Assembly: GCA_009840005.1 (NCBI GenBank)
Contig: VXOR01000061.1
Span: 14,194 to 78,193, forward strand
Source: Gemmatimonadota bacterium
GTDB lineage: Bacteria > Latescibacterota > UBA2968 > UBA8231
Length of the DNA stretch: 64,000 nucleotides
Direction: 5' to 3'
Below are positions 51,706-60,810 of this stretch, one piece after another (position 1 is the stretch's first letter; the number at the start of each line of letters is the position of its first letter). The position numbers and the translations under genes were made by a program. The notes under the pieces are model-generated. The model had not been told where the DNA came from, did no database searches, and saw nothing but the letters and a program-made list of their open reading frames with translations.

Positions 51706-52053
51706 ATGAGTGTACAAGTTAAGTGGGAACGAAAAGACGGCATCTTGATTGCGATGCTCATTGGTCATATCGACAGCAGCAACGCCGATAGATTCCAGCG
51801 CATCGTAGAATCGGGAATTGATGCGGAAGATCAGGCATTGATCTTGGACTTTGAGCGCGTATTCTTCATCAGCAGCGCAGGGCTGCGGGTTAGTCTAGTA
51901 ATTTCCAGAAAATTCAACGAATCGGGCAAGAAATTTGGCGTTTGCACCCTCTCCGACCCAATCCGCAATGTTCTCGCAATCAGCGGCTTTGATCAGATCA
52001 TCCCGATTTATGAGTCTCGGGACGCGGCAATCAACGCATTCGAGAGCAGTTAA
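51706..52053 (+). CDS. STAS-domain anti-sigma-factor antagonist
   Basis: A 115-aa single STAS domain of the SpoIIAA/RsbV type: GHIDSSNADRF, LILDFERVFFISSAGLRVSL with the phosphorylatable Ser56 or Ser57, and SDPIRNVLAISGFDQIIPIY. Such proteins release sigma factors by binding an anti-sigma kinase. No kinase or phosphatase partner lies nearby. It may be co-transcribed with the TonB receptor. Confidence 0.88.
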   Translation: MSVQVKWERKDGILIAMLIGHIDSSNADRFQRIVESGIDAEDQALILDFERVFFISSAGLRVSLVISRKFNESGKKFGVCTLSDPIRNVLAISGFDQIIPIYESRDAAINAFESS

Positions 52054-52080
52054 GCTATCCTCGCGTGAGATTGGGAGCTA

Positions 52081-52812
52081 TTACAACTTCAGCCTCTTAA
52101 AAATGCGCTCGGGGATGCTCTTGATCACCAGCATGATCCAGCGCCAAAAAAACGGCGTGTAGAGTACGTCTTTCTTTTGCCGATATGCGCGTACAATGTC
52201 CGCGGCCACTCTCTCCGGTGGAGCGACCAAAAAAAGTCCGTCCAGTCCCTCGGTCATAGGTGTATCGACGAACCCAGGCTTGACGGTCAAAACGTGTACA
52301 GATGTCGCGGCCAGCCGGTTGCGCAACCCCTGCAAGAAAATCGACAGCCCCCCCTTAGCCGACCCATACGCGTAGTTGCCTTGGCGGCCCCGATCGCCGG
52401 CCACAGACGAAATGGCGATAACGCCAGTCGGCGTGTCCCTTTCCTCTAAATAATTGGCCAAATGCGCCAGCGCGATAGCCGCGCCGGTAAAGTTGGCGTT
52501 GAGGATGTGGGCCAGCGCGTCCGTATCGCGCTGCGCGGCGCGCTCGTCGCCGAGATAGCCAAAGGCGAGAACGACTAAGTCGAAGGGGCCGCCGCGCTCG
52601 TCAACCTGCTGCGGCAGGCGCGCCAACGCCGCAAAGTCCAAGGCGTCAAACTCAAACAGCTCCACCTCGCATGAGCGCCTGAGCCGCAAGTCCGCAGCAA
52701 ACGGCTCCAACTCGCTACACCCGCGGGCGGCCAGCGCGAAGTCGTAGCCATCGAGGCGCTCGACGATAGCTTGGGCAATCGCCGACTTCGCCCCCAAAAT
52801 CAAGGCTCTCAC
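52081..52812 (-). CDS. Short-chain dehydrogenase, DprE2-like
   Basis: A 243-aa SDR reductase. The nucleotide site is ALILGAKSAIAQAIVERL and the catalytic motif YAYGSAKGGL (Tyr-x-x-x-Lys) after ISSVAGDRG. GGLSIFLQGLRNRL and the C-terminal amphipathic RWIMLVIKSIPERIFKRLKL match the DprE2 type. The GTG at 52812 overlaps the stop of the FAD oxidase gene (GTGA). DprE2 reduces the keto sugar made by DprE1 to decaprenylphosphoryl-arabinose in actinobacteria; here the substrate may differ. Confidence 0.8.
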   Translation of the reverse strand: MRALILGAKSAIAQAIVERLDGYDFALAARGCSELEPFAADLRLRRSCEVELFEFDALDFAALARLPQQVDERGGPFDLVVLAFGYLGDERAAQRDTDALAHILNANFTGAAIALAHLANYLEERDTPTGVIAISSVAGDRGRQGNYAYGSAKGGLSIFLQGLRNRLAATSVHVLTVKPGFVDTPMTEGLDGLFLVAPPERVAADIVRAYRQKKDVLYTPFFWRWIMLVIKSIPERIFKRLKL

Positions 52813-54140
52813 GTAATCCCCAAGCGGTCGGACAGACAGGAGCGGAAGCGGCATTCGGGGTCGTATTTGCGCTTGACCGCTTTGAATTGTCTTAGTTGCG
52901 GATACATGGCGGCGAAATCCTCCCTTTCCAAAATGGCGTCCTTGGCCAGATAGACGCGGCCTTTGGCCTCGACGATGGTCTTGTTCAGTGCACGCAAGAA
53001 GGGGATCGTCCCAGAGTCGCGCAAGGGAATGTCCAGCGCGAGGGTGTAACCCGCGATGGGAAAAGAAAGCAAGCCCTCGCTCGGTGGCCCAAACGTCTTG
53101 AGCACGGCCAAGGGCGAAGCCACGCCCTCGCGGGCGATGCGCCCGAGCAAATCGGCGATCACCTCCGCGCCATCGGCATAGGGCACGGCGATCTGGTACT
53201 GCAAAAAGCCCCGGCGGCCGTATAGGCGGTTCCAGCCGCGGATGGCGTCGAGCGGATAGAAGTACGGATCATAGTGGACGAACGCATCAGCCACGCGGCG
53301 CACTTGGCGATGGTAATAGAGCGCGTTAAACACCTTCAGCGACTTGGCATTGAGCACGCCGCCGGGCAAAAAGAACGGCACGGCCCAGCGGCCCTCGCCG
53401 TGGATGGCAAAGGGCGACTTGCCCTTGAGCGCGCGTGCGTCGGCGTGTTCCCCCAGCAGCACGTGGCCGCGCCCTAATTTCCGACCCGTTTGCAGCCCGT
53501 CAATCCACGCAACCGAATAAGTGTACTCATGCTGCGTCTCCATACAGACGCGGCACGTCTCGGCCCAATTCGCCGTCTTAATCGTGCGCTGCCGAATGTA
53601 CGCCGACGGTACCTTTTTCAGCCGCAGCGTCGCCGCATAGATAAATCCCGTCAAGCCCATGCCGCCGAGCGTGGCCCAAAACAGATCGGCGTACTCATTG
53701 CGCGAGCAGCGCACTGTCGAGCCATCGGCCAACACCATGTCCAGCGACTCGACAAAGGCGGCGATGGACCCCTCGGCGTGGTGGTTTTTGCCGTGCACAT
53801 CCGCGGCAATGCAGCCGCCGAGTGTGGGGAACTTAGTCCCCGGCGTAACAGGCGGGAAAAAGCCTTGGGGCAGGACAAAGCGGATGATCTCCGCGAAGGT
53901 AATGCCAGCTTGCGCGCGCAACAGCCCGCGCTGCGGATCGAAGGCGAGCAGGTGCTTGAGGGGCAAGGTGGAGACGACGCGCTCGTACAGGCAGGCGTCG
54001 CCATACGAGCGGCAATTGCCTTGGGGCAAAATCGGAGCCGCGGCAGCGCGACCGAGGTCGCTTAGATAGCGCGCGCGCTGAACCGAGGCGGCGACGAGCG
54101 GGTACAGCCCCCAGCCGGAAGTGGCGATTTTTTTGTCCAA
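52809..54140 (-). CDS. FAD-binding oxidoreductase, DprE1-like
   Basis: A 443-aa FAD-linked (PCMH-type) oxidase. Features of the DprE1 family are TSGWGLYP at the start, QGNCRSYGDACL, GGCIAADVHGKNHHAEGSIA for FAD, and CMETQHEYTYSVAWIDG. The N-terminus is uncertain: the TTG at 54140 gives the length expected, while an upstream TTG at 54215 would add a non-conserved extension overlapping the HigA gene. It is translationally coupled to the DprE2-like gene, so a two-step polyprenyl-phosphoribose epimerisation is the simplest hypothesis. Confidence 0.82.
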   Translation of the reverse strand: MDKKIATSGWGLYPLVAASVQRARYLSDLGRAAAAPILPQGNCRSYGDACLYERVVSTLPLKHLLAFDPQRGLLRAQAGITFAEIIRFVLPQGFFPPVTPGTKFPTLGGCIAADVHGKNHHAEGSIAAFVESLDMVLADGSTVRCSRNEYADLFWATLGGMGLTGFIYAATLRLKKVPSAYIRQRTIKTANWAETCRVCMETQHEYTYSVAWIDGLQTGRKLGRGHVLLGEHADARALKGKSPFAIHGEGRWAVPFFLPGGVLNAKSLKVFNALYYHRQVRRVADAFVHYDPYFYPLDAIRGWNRLYGRRGFLQYQIAVPYADGAEVIADLLGRIAREGVASPLAVLKTFGPPSEGLLSFPIAGYTLALDIPLRDSGTIPFLRALNKTIVEAKGRVYLAKDAILEREDFAAMYPQLRQFKAVKRKYDPECRFRSCLSDRLGIT

Positions 54141-54207
54141 TAGGGCTTTATTGCATGAAGGTAGCGGTGGGGTCGTATGCAAAGTCAACCCCACAAAGGC
54201 GGACCTT

Positions 54208-54537
54208 CTACCCAAGGGAAGATGGCTGCATTTCCTGAGAGTCTTCCACTTTTTTGGCTACGATGTCAATCTGCACCACGGCGTCCAATGCTTCGGCGAC
54301 CTTCTTCAGAGTCTTGATCGAACAATTCCCTTGGTTTTCCAATCGGCTAATTACAGGAGTACTAGTATCTAGTCTCGCGGCCAACTGCGCTTGCGTCAGG
54401 CCTCGGTGCTTCCGCAGTTGGGCGATTTTGACCGCTAGCCGAAGTTCATCAAGCCCTTGGTAGAACGATTCTGCAACCTCTGGATCGTTCAACTGTTCTT
54501 CGACGAATACCTGAACACTAGTCTTTGGGCGCGTCAT
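54208..54537 (-). CDS. higA: HigA-type XRE antitoxin
   Basis: A 109-aa protein with an N-terminal toxin-contact part (VEEQLNDPEVAESFYQGLDE) and a helix-turn-helix (HRGLTQAQLAARLDTSTPVI, SRLENQG). The ATG at 54537 lies 4 bp after the toxin stop. Toxin-first order is typical of HigBA. It should repress the promoter upstream of higB. Confidence 0.9.
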   Translation of the reverse strand: MTRPKTSVQVFVEEQLNDPEVAESFYQGLDELRLAVKIAQLRKHRGLTQAQLAARLDTSTPVISRLENQGNCSIKTLKKVAEALDAVVQIDIVAKKVEDSQEMQPSSLG

Positions 54538-54541
54538 TAGG

Positions 54542-54889
54542 TTAGCCCTCTTTTCTTTTTCGGTCCGCATTCATTCGTTCCATCGCAATCCGAATTTCTC
54601 TTTGCGGAAGTTTCTGGCTTCGTTTTTCAAAGGCGTGCAACAAGACAAAAACTCGATTCGCATCGCCATAGTACAATACGCGATATTGATTCTTGCCGTC
54701 TCGCACTCGTAGCTCTCTTAACCGTCCCTCGATCTGGCTCGAATAAGGAAAGGGCAGGTCAATACCAAACTCCGAAAGAATCTGAATTCTCTGCAAGACC
54801 TTTCCTCTCGGCTTGGGTCGAAGCGAAAGCAGAAAGTCCCTGACCGGCTTTTGTTCGTTTTGGTTTTGGTAAAATTCAACAGGATACAT
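54542..54889 (-). CDS. higB: HigB/RelE-family toxin (Gp49-like)
   Basis: A 115-aa mRNA interferase-like protein: VEFYQNQNEQKPVRDFLLSL, YSSQIEGRLRELRVRDGKNQ, YRVLYYGDANRVFVLLHAFE and KRSQKLPQREIRIAMERM are the family landmarks. The frame is intact, in contrast to the HigB remnant at 46.4 kb. ATG 54889 is only about 12 bp from the -10 element, so the leader is very short. Confidence 0.9.
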   Translation of the reverse strand: MYPVEFYQNQNEQKPVRDFLLSLRPKPRGKVLQRIQILSEFGIDLPFPYSSQIEGRLRELRVRDGKNQYRVLYYGDANRVFVLLHAFEKRSQKLPQREIRIAMERMNADRKRKEG

Positions 54890-54901
54890 ACGAGAAGACT
54901 T

Positions 54902-54930
54902 ATAATAGCTGTCTCACTTCAGCAAGACAA
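54902..54930 (-). promoter_or_regulatory. higBA promoter
   Basis: On the minus strand, TTGTCT (54930-54925), a 17-bp spacer and TATTAT (54907-54902). Transcription would begin some 5-7 nt before the higB ATG at 54889, so the mRNA is nearly leaderless. Confidence 0.6.
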
Positions 54931-55038
54931 GAGAAACAGAGGGATGCCCCGCGCACAGACGCCGTATTAGGCTTGCTTGTAGTTCCCCCAAATTGACCTA
55001 TCTTCTCTTATTATGTTCAACGCTGAGCGAATGCGACC

Positions 55039-57222
55039 ATGCAGGTAACACTTGCGCCGCAGACCATAGAAACCCTTGTACGCGGCGAATGCGCCGATGT
55101 GTTCTCGACCTTGGGTATGCACCCTTTAGACGACGGATGGGTCGTGCGCGCGTTCTTGCCCGATGCGACGAGCGTGCGGGTCGTCGAGCGGGGCGGGCAA
55201 AACGCGAGCTTTCCGGCGGCCAAAATTCATGCTGACGGGCTGTTCGAGGCGCGGATTGTCGGCCGCAGCACACCCTTCGCGTACCATCTAAAAATAACCG
55301 ACGAGCAAGGTGAGATTCGCTACTGCCGCGATCCGTACTCGTTCTGGCCGCAACTCGCGTCCCACGACCAATACCTCTTCAACGAAGGAACGCACCACCG
55401 CGCCTATGAAGTGCTGGGGGCGCATCCGCGCTGCATCGACGGAACCGAAGGCACGTATTTCGCAGTGTGGGCACCGAGTGCCCGCCGGGTCAGCGTAGTC
55501 GGCGATTTCAACAGCTGGGACGGTCGGTGGCACTGCATGCGCTCGCTGAGCACGTCCGGGGTCTGGGAACTGTTCGTCCCCGAGGTGGGCGCAGGCGCAC
55601 TCTACAAGTACGAAATCCTCAGCCGCGCCGGCGACGTGCTGCTCAAAAGCGATCCCTTTGCCTTTGCGACCGAGCCGCCGCCCCGCACCGCTTCCGCTGT
55701 CTGTCGGAGCAATGCGTTCGCTTGGCACGACGACGCGTGGATGGCCGCGCGACGGGAGCGCAACTGGTTGGAAGCTCCCCTCGCCATCTACGAAGTGCAT
55801 CTCGGCTCTTGGCGTCGCAACGGCGATGCCTATCTCGACTATCGCACACTAGCTCACCAATTGGTTCCCCACATGGCCGAACTGGGCTTTACCCATATCG
55901 AGCTAATGCCAGTAGCCGAGCATCCCTTCGACGGCTCGTGGGGCTATCAAGGAACGGGGTATTTCGCCCCGAGTGCGCGCTTTGGCACGCCCGAGGATTT
56001 CGCCTATTTCATCGACTACTGCCACAGCCACGAGATCGGCGTGATTCTCGACTGGGTGCCCGCGCACTTTCCCAGCGACGCCCACGGCTTGGCCCAGTTC
56101 GACGGCACCAGCCTCTACGAGCACCGCGACCCGCGCCAAGGGCGACATCCCGATTGGCAAACCTGCATATTCAACTACGGCCGCGCCGAAGTGCGATCCT
56201 TTCTCATTTCCAACGCCCTGTTTTGGCTCGAACGCTTTCACCTCGACGGCCTGCGGGTCGATGCCGTAGCCTCCATGCTCTACCTCGACTACTCGCGCTT
56301 GCAAGGGGAATGGGTGCCCAATGCCTATGGCGGGCGCGAAAACATCGAAGCCATCGACTTCCTCAGACAGCTCAACACGACTATCGGCGAGCACTATCCC
56401 GGTGCCTTGATGATCGCCGAAGAATCGACGGCTTGGCCAGAGGTCTCCCGCCCCACCGACTCCGGCGGCCTCGGCTTTGGCTTCAAGTGGAACATGGGCT
56501 GGATGAATGACGTGCTGCGCTACATGCAGCGCGATCCGATCCACCGCCGCCACCACCAAGCCGACCTGACCTTTGGCCTGCTCTACGCCTATGCCGAAAA
56601 CTTCGTATTGCCGCTGTCGCACGACGAGGTGGTACACGGCAAGCGCTCGCTCTTGAGCAAGATGCCCGGCGACGCTTGGCAGCAACTGGCCAACTTGCGC
56701 TTGCTCTACGGTTTTATGTACGGGCACCCGGGCAAGAAGCTGCTGTTTATGGGGGCCGAACTGGCGCAGTGGGAAGAATGGGATCACCAACGCGAACTGC
56801 ACTGGCATCTGCTCGACGACGAGTCCCATCGCGGCGTCTATCGCTGGCTCTGCGATCTCAACCAGCTCTATCGCCGCTGCGCAGCCCTGCACCGCACCGA
56901 TGCGTCTCCCGCTGGTTTTGAGTGGATTGACTGCTTGGACGCTGCGCAGAGCATCGCGGCTTTTGTGCGCCGCGCCGAGGGCGAAAAACCCCTGATCTTC
57001 GCGTGCAATTTTACCCCCGTCCCCCGATCGAACTACCGGCTCGGCTTGCCAGCCGCCGGGCCGTACCGCGAGGTGCTCAACAGCGACGCCGAAATCTACG
57101 GCGGCAGCGGCGTGGGCCACGGCGGTTGGGTGCATACCGAGAAAGTCGCCTGCCACGGCCGGCCGCATTCGGCGCGGTTGCACCTACCCCCGTTGGGCGT
57201 GTTAGTTCTAGAGCCTAGCTAA
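55039..57222 (+). CDS. glgB: 1,4-alpha-glucan branching enzyme
   Basis: A 727-aa GH13 enzyme making alpha-1,6 branches in glycogen. It has two N-terminal carbohydrate-binding beta domains (about 1-100 and GTYFAVWAPSARRVSVVGDF), then the barrel: GYQGTGYFAPSARFGTPEDF, nucleophile Asp408 (GLRVDAVASMLYLDY), acid Glu461 (MIAEESTAWP) and LPLSHDEVVHGKRSL. Full length matches long-form GlgB. No other glycogen genes are adjacent. Confidence 0.96.
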   Translation: MQVTLAPQTIETLVRGECADVFSTLGMHPLDDGWVVRAFLPDATSVRVVERGGQNASFPAAKIHADGLFEARIVGRSTPFAYHLKITDEQGEIRYCRDPYSFWPQLASHDQYLFNEGTHHRAYEVLGAHPRCIDGTEGTYFAVWAPSARRVSVVGDFNSWDGRWHCMRSLSTSGVWELFVPEVGAGALYKYEILSRAGDVLLKSDPFAFATEPPPRTASAVCRSNAFAWHDDAWMAARRERNWLEAPLAIYEVHLGSWRRNGDAYLDYRTLAHQLVPHMAELGFTHIELMPVAEHPFDGSWGYQGTGYFAPSARFGTPEDFAYFIDYCHSHEIGVILDWVPAHFPSDAHGLAQFDGTSLYEHRDPRQGRHPDWQTCIFNYGRAEVRSFLISNALFWLERFHLDGLRVDAVASMLYLDYSRLQGEWVPNAYGGRENIEAIDFLRQLNTTIGEHYPGALMIAEESTAWPEVSRPTDSGGLGFGFKWNMGWMNDVLRYMQRDPIHRRHHQADLTFGLLYAYAENFVLPLSHDEVVHGKRSLLSKMPGDAWQQLANLRLLYGFMYGHPGKKLLFMGAELAQWEEWDHQRELHWHLLDDESHRGVYRWLCDLNQLYRRCAALHRTDASPAGFEWIDCLDAAQSIAAFVRRAEGEKPLIFACNFTPVPRSNYRLGLPAAGPYREVLNSDAEIYGGSGVGHGGWVHTEKVACHGRPHSARLHLPPLGVLVLEPS

Positions 57223-57228
57223 TTTGCC

Positions 57229-58077
57229 ATGCTTGAGATACTTTCACACGTCGCCGGCGAACTGCGGCGACTCGGCAAACAGCGCCTCGCGCTGATCGGT
57301 GGCGGGGTCTTGGCGAGTGCGGTTCTAGTCGCGCTGCTGGCACCGCTGCTGGCACCGCACGATCCACTGGCGCAAAACCTCTACACGCGCTTGCAGCCGC
57401 CGTCGGCGAGCCACTGGCTGGGGACGGACGACTTTGGCCGCGACATCTTCAGCCGCATCGTGTACGGCGCGCGCATCTCGTTGCGAATCGGGCTGGTAGC
57501 CATCGCGCTGGCCGCTTCCACTGGCACCTTGCTCGGCCTCGTAGCCGGGTATCGCGGCGGGATTGCCGACATGCTCATCATGCGGCTGATGGACCTGATG
57601 CTGGCGTTTCCCAGCATCCTTTTGGCCATTGCCATCGTCGCCGTCATCGGGCCGGGCATCGACAATGCCATTCTCGCCGTCAGCATCGTGTTAGTGCCGC
57701 AATTTGCCCGCCTCATGCGCTCCTCGGTGCTGACCGTGCGCGAGGCCACCTACGTCGAGGCCGCACGCGCACTAGGGGCAAGCGAATCGCGGCTGCTGTT
57801 TTACAGCATCTTGCCCAACTGCACAGTCCCGCTCATCGTGCAAGCCACGCTCAGCTTGGGCACGGCCATCCTCGACGCGGCCGGGTTGAGCTTTTTGGGC
57901 TTGGGAGCCCAGCCGCCGACTCCCGAGTGGGGAGCCATGCTATCCGGCGGGCGCGAACTGCTTCTGCAAGCGCCCTGGGTCATGGCCTTTCCCGGACTGG
58001 CTATCTTCGTGGTTGTCCTCGCACTAAACCTCTTTGGCGACGGGCTTAGAGACGCCTTGGATCCCAAAATCACCTGA
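57229..58077 (+). CDS. ABC transporter permease, DppC/OppC type (lone)
   Basis: A 282-aa permease with six membrane segments. HWLGTDDFGRDIFSRIVYGA near 60-85 and the EAA loop YVEAARALGASESRLLFYSI near 180-200 identify the DppC/OppC family of peptide importers. Partner genes (DppB, binding protein, ATPases) are not in the flanking region, so its system must be elsewhere. It starts 6 bp after glgB and ends 16 bp before the TPR gene. Confidence 0.9.
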   Translation: MLEILSHVAGELRRLGKQRLALIGGGVLASAVLVALLAPLLAPHDPLAQNLYTRLQPPSASHWLGTDDFGRDIFSRIVYGARISLRIGLVAIALAASTGTLLGLVAGYRGGIADMLIMRLMDLMLAFPSILLAIAIVAVIGPGIDNAILAVSIVLVPQFARLMRSSVLTVREATYVEAARALGASESRLLFYSILPNCTVPLIVQATLSLGTAILDAAGLSFLGLGAQPPTPEWGAMLSGGRELLLQAPWVMAFPGLAIFVVVLALNLFGDGLRDALDPKIT

Positions 58078-58093
58078 TGGGGAGTTGACAATT

Positions 58094-59986
58094 ATGAAAA
58101 ATATCCTCCCCCTACTCTGCGCCCTCGCGCTGTTAGCGGGCGGCTGCGCGGGCCTGCGGGGCACTAAAGCGCCTGCATCCGCAGGGCCGACGGCCTCCGA
58201 CCAAGCCATGCAGTACTTCGTCAAGGCCAAGGTCTTTGAAGCTCAACACAACTACCTCGGCGCCATAGTCGCCCTGCGCAACGCGGCCGATCTCGACTCG
58301 ACTTCGCCTACCATCTATGCCCGCCTCGCTTACAATTACCAGCGCATCGACGACCCCCACATGGCCGTCCATTTTGCCCTCAAGGGCCTGGCATTAGACG
58401 GAAGTCAGGTGGGGTTGCGCCGCCTGCTGATTCGCATCTTGGAGAGCGAAGGCGAGCGCGAGGGTGCCATCAACCACATTGAAGAGTTGCTGCGCTACGA
58501 GCCAGACAATTGGCTGCTCTACCGCCACTTGGCCTATCTCTACTTTGAAACGGGCCAACCCGAGCGCGTCGCTCCGCTCTTCAAGGAGGTGCTCGTCCAA
58601 GAGCGCGTACCACCGGAGGTCAAGGTAGATATAGCTAGCATTTTTTCGCGCATCAACCAGCAAAAAGAGGCCGAGCGCATCTATCGCCGCGTTCTCTCCG
58701 CCGACCCTATGGTCGAAGACGCTTGGCTGGGTCTGGCCGAACTCATGCTGGCGCAGGGACATCGCCACGAGGCCATTGCCATCTACCGCGAGGCCGCCGG
58801 CCATCTACCCGACAGCAGCATCCCCTACCACTTGGCGCGGCTGATGGTCACCGAGCACGACCTACACGACCTAGAGGACATCCTCGCCGAAGAGGGTGCC
58901 GAAGTGCTCTACCACTTGGGAGTAGCCCTGTCCGAGGCCGGCCAGTACGACCAAGCGACGTTGATCTTTAAGCGCATCGTCGAGATGCAGCCCCAAACGG
59001 TCGAACAGTGGACCGACCTAGCGCGCTACTACATCTACTTGGAGGATTACGACTCGGCCACTGCGGTCCTCAGCCAAGCGGCAGAGGTCATGCCCGACAG
59101 CAGCGAGATCTACCTGTACTGGGGGACGGCCCTCGAAAGCACCGAGCGCTACGACGAGGCCATCGCCGTGTATCAGCGCGGCCTTGAGCGCCTGCCCGAC
59201 GCGGTTGATCTGTATCTGTACTGGGGACTGGCGCTAGAGCAACAAGACGCTTGGGCAGAGGCGATAGAAGTCTATAGCCAAGCCCTTGCAGCATCCCCAG
59301 GCCATGCCGCACTGCACGTGCGGTGGGGCATCAGCCTCGGGCGTCAGGGACAGTGGGAAGACGCGCTGGCCCAATACGAAACAGCACTCTCACTCGACCC
59401 GGCGTACAGCCCAACCTTTCTGCACTGGGGCATCGCGCTCGAGGAACTAGAGCACTGGGAAGCGGCCCTTGAGAAGCTGAATCAGGCCGTTGCCCTCGCC
59501 AACGACAAGAGCCGCGTGCTCTTTTACCTCGGAGCCTGCTACGAACAGGCCTCGCGCAAATTGGGCCACGACGAGTACTTCGACCGCGCCGTAGAGACCT
59601 TCCAACGCCTGTTGGAGATCGAGCCAAACGATGCGTACGCCCTCAACTACCTCGGCTACATGTACGCGGACAAGGGCGTGCGGCTGACAGAAGCGGTTGC
59701 GCTCTTGGAGAAGGCGATCGCGCTCGAACCGGACAACAGCGCGTTCCTCGACAGCATCGGCTGGGCCTATTTTCGCCTCGGCGAGCTAGCACAAGCCGAA
59801 CAATACCTGCAACAAGCCTTAGAGTATATGGACGAGGGCGATCCCGAGGAGCAGGCCGTGATTTTCGACCACGCCGGCGACATTGCCAACGCCCTCGGTA
59901 AAATGGACGAGGCGCACGCACATTGGCAAAAGGTGCTGGAACTCGCGCCGGACAACGAAGAAGTCCAGCGCAAGCTGCTGCCGTGA
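58094..59986 (+). CDS. TPR-repeat lipoprotein
   Basis: A 630-aa exported protein. The signal is LPLLCALALLAGGC with lipobox LAGGC (Cys18). From about residue 40 to the end there are a dozen or more TPR units (such as NYLGAIVALRNAADLDSTSP, DLYLYWGLALEQQDAWAEAI, YALNYLGYMYADKGVRLTEA). GGGAG precedes the ATG. The stop TGA shares its last base with the next ATG (59986), so it is coupled to the LolB-like lipoprotein gene. A scaffold role at the outer membrane is likely. Confidence 0.88.
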   Translation: MKNILPLLCALALLAGGCAGLRGTKAPASAGPTASDQAMQYFVKAKVFEAQHNYLGAIVALRNAADLDSTSPTIYARLAYNYQRIDDPHMAVHFALKGLALDGSQVGLRRLLIRILESEGEREGAINHIEELLRYEPDNWLLYRHLAYLYFETGQPERVAPLFKEVLVQERVPPEVKVDIASIFSRINQQKEAERIYRRVLSADPMVEDAWLGLAELMLAQGHRHEAIAIYREAAGHLPDSSIPYHLARLMVTEHDLHDLEDILAEEGAEVLYHLGVALSEAGQYDQATLIFKRIVEMQPQTVEQWTDLARYYIYLEDYDSATAVLSQAAEVMPDSSEIYLYWGTALESTERYDEAIAVYQRGLERLPDAVDLYLYWGLALEQQDAWAEAIEVYSQALAASPGHAALHVRWGISLGRQGQWEDALAQYETALSLDPAYSPTFLHWGIALEELEHWEAALEKLNQAVALANDKSRVLFYLGACYEQASRKLGHDEYFDRAVETFQRLLEIEPNDAYALNYLGYMYADKGVRLTEAVALLEKAIALEPDNSAFLDSIGWAYFRLGELAQAEQYLQQALEYMDEGDPEEQAVIFDHAGDIANALGKMDEAHAHWQKVLELAPDNEEVQRKLLP

Positions 59987-60744
59987 TGCATACTTCGCGC
60001 TTGGGGCACCCCCGGAATTTCCAGACAGCGTACAAATGGGTTGCGCTCTGCGCCCTCGCGCTAGCTTGCGCGCCGCCGCTGGTGGTGCGGGAAGGCTGGG
60101 ATGCAGACCAAGGACCGGCTGCCCTGCTCGCCGCTTCGACGTCCCTCGCCCAGTTCGAGGACCTGACGGCGGAAGCCGCCATTGAGCTGCGGCGCGGCAA
60201 GGTGCGCGATCGGGGGACAGCCCTTGTGCAGCTAGTCAATCCAGATTTCTTTCGCGTCGAAGTGCGAGGCCCCTTTTTCACGCACATTTTTACGGCGCTG
60301 CTCGAAGGCGACAGCCTGACTGTGTACGGCCGAGGCATGGATCGGCCCTTAAAAGGATCCGTGCATGGCCGACTGCTAACCACGCTGACCGGGCTAGATT
60401 TGGGATCCTGCGACCTGCGCTACGCTTTGCTCGGCTTTGTCGAGCCAGGTTCCATCGTCGAGCCGGTTGAGTATCCGCATGCCGACCACGCGGTGGTTGC
60501 GCTTGCGGGAGGGCGGCAGGCGTGGCTGGACCTGCGCCGGGGCTTGGTGTTGCGCGAGAGTATCCCCCTGCCCGAGGGCGAAGTCCTACTCCGCGAGCTA
60601 AAAGAATACCGGCGGGAGCAAGCGCTCTATCTACCGCGCCGAGTGGAAATACGTCAGCGCGATATCCTGCTGGCGTTATCCTATAAAAACTACGCTTTCA
60701 ACCGCGGCCTAGAGGCCGAACAGTTGCGACGGGGTATGCCTTAA
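59986..60744 (+). CDS. LolB/DUF4292-like lipoprotein
   Basis: A 252-aa protein. The signal VALCALALACAPP carries a lipobox (Cys at about 28). FEDLTAEAAIELRRGKVRDR, NPDFFRVEVRGPFF and GSVHGRLLTTLTGLDL follow the curved-sheet pattern of LolB or DUF4292, which bind lipid acyl chains. It is coupled to the preceding TPR gene. Substrate or transport role is inferred. Confidence 0.65.
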   Translation: MHTSRLGHPRNFQTAYKWVALCALALACAPPLVVREGWDADQGPAALLAASTSLAQFEDLTAEAAIELRRGKVRDRGTALVQLVNPDFFRVEVRGPFFTHIFTALLEGDSLTVYGRGMDRPLKGSVHGRLLTTLTGLDLGSCDLRYALLGFVEPGSIVEPVEYPHADHAVVALAGGRQAWLDLRRGLVLRESIPLPEGEVLLRELKEYRREQALYLPRRVEIRQRDILLALSYKNYAFNRGLEAEQLRRGMP

Positions 60745-60810
60745 AACGGGGTGTGGTGACATAAGATAGAGGCGGCCTTCCGCTTAGCAACCAAACGTAG
60801 CAAAAGACAA

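Noticed and set aside
55903..57183. A 426-codon open frame antisense to glgB
   Set aside because: It lies wholly opposite a strongly conserved enzyme in GC-rich DNA, has no recognisable domain, and is explained by codon bias of glgB.
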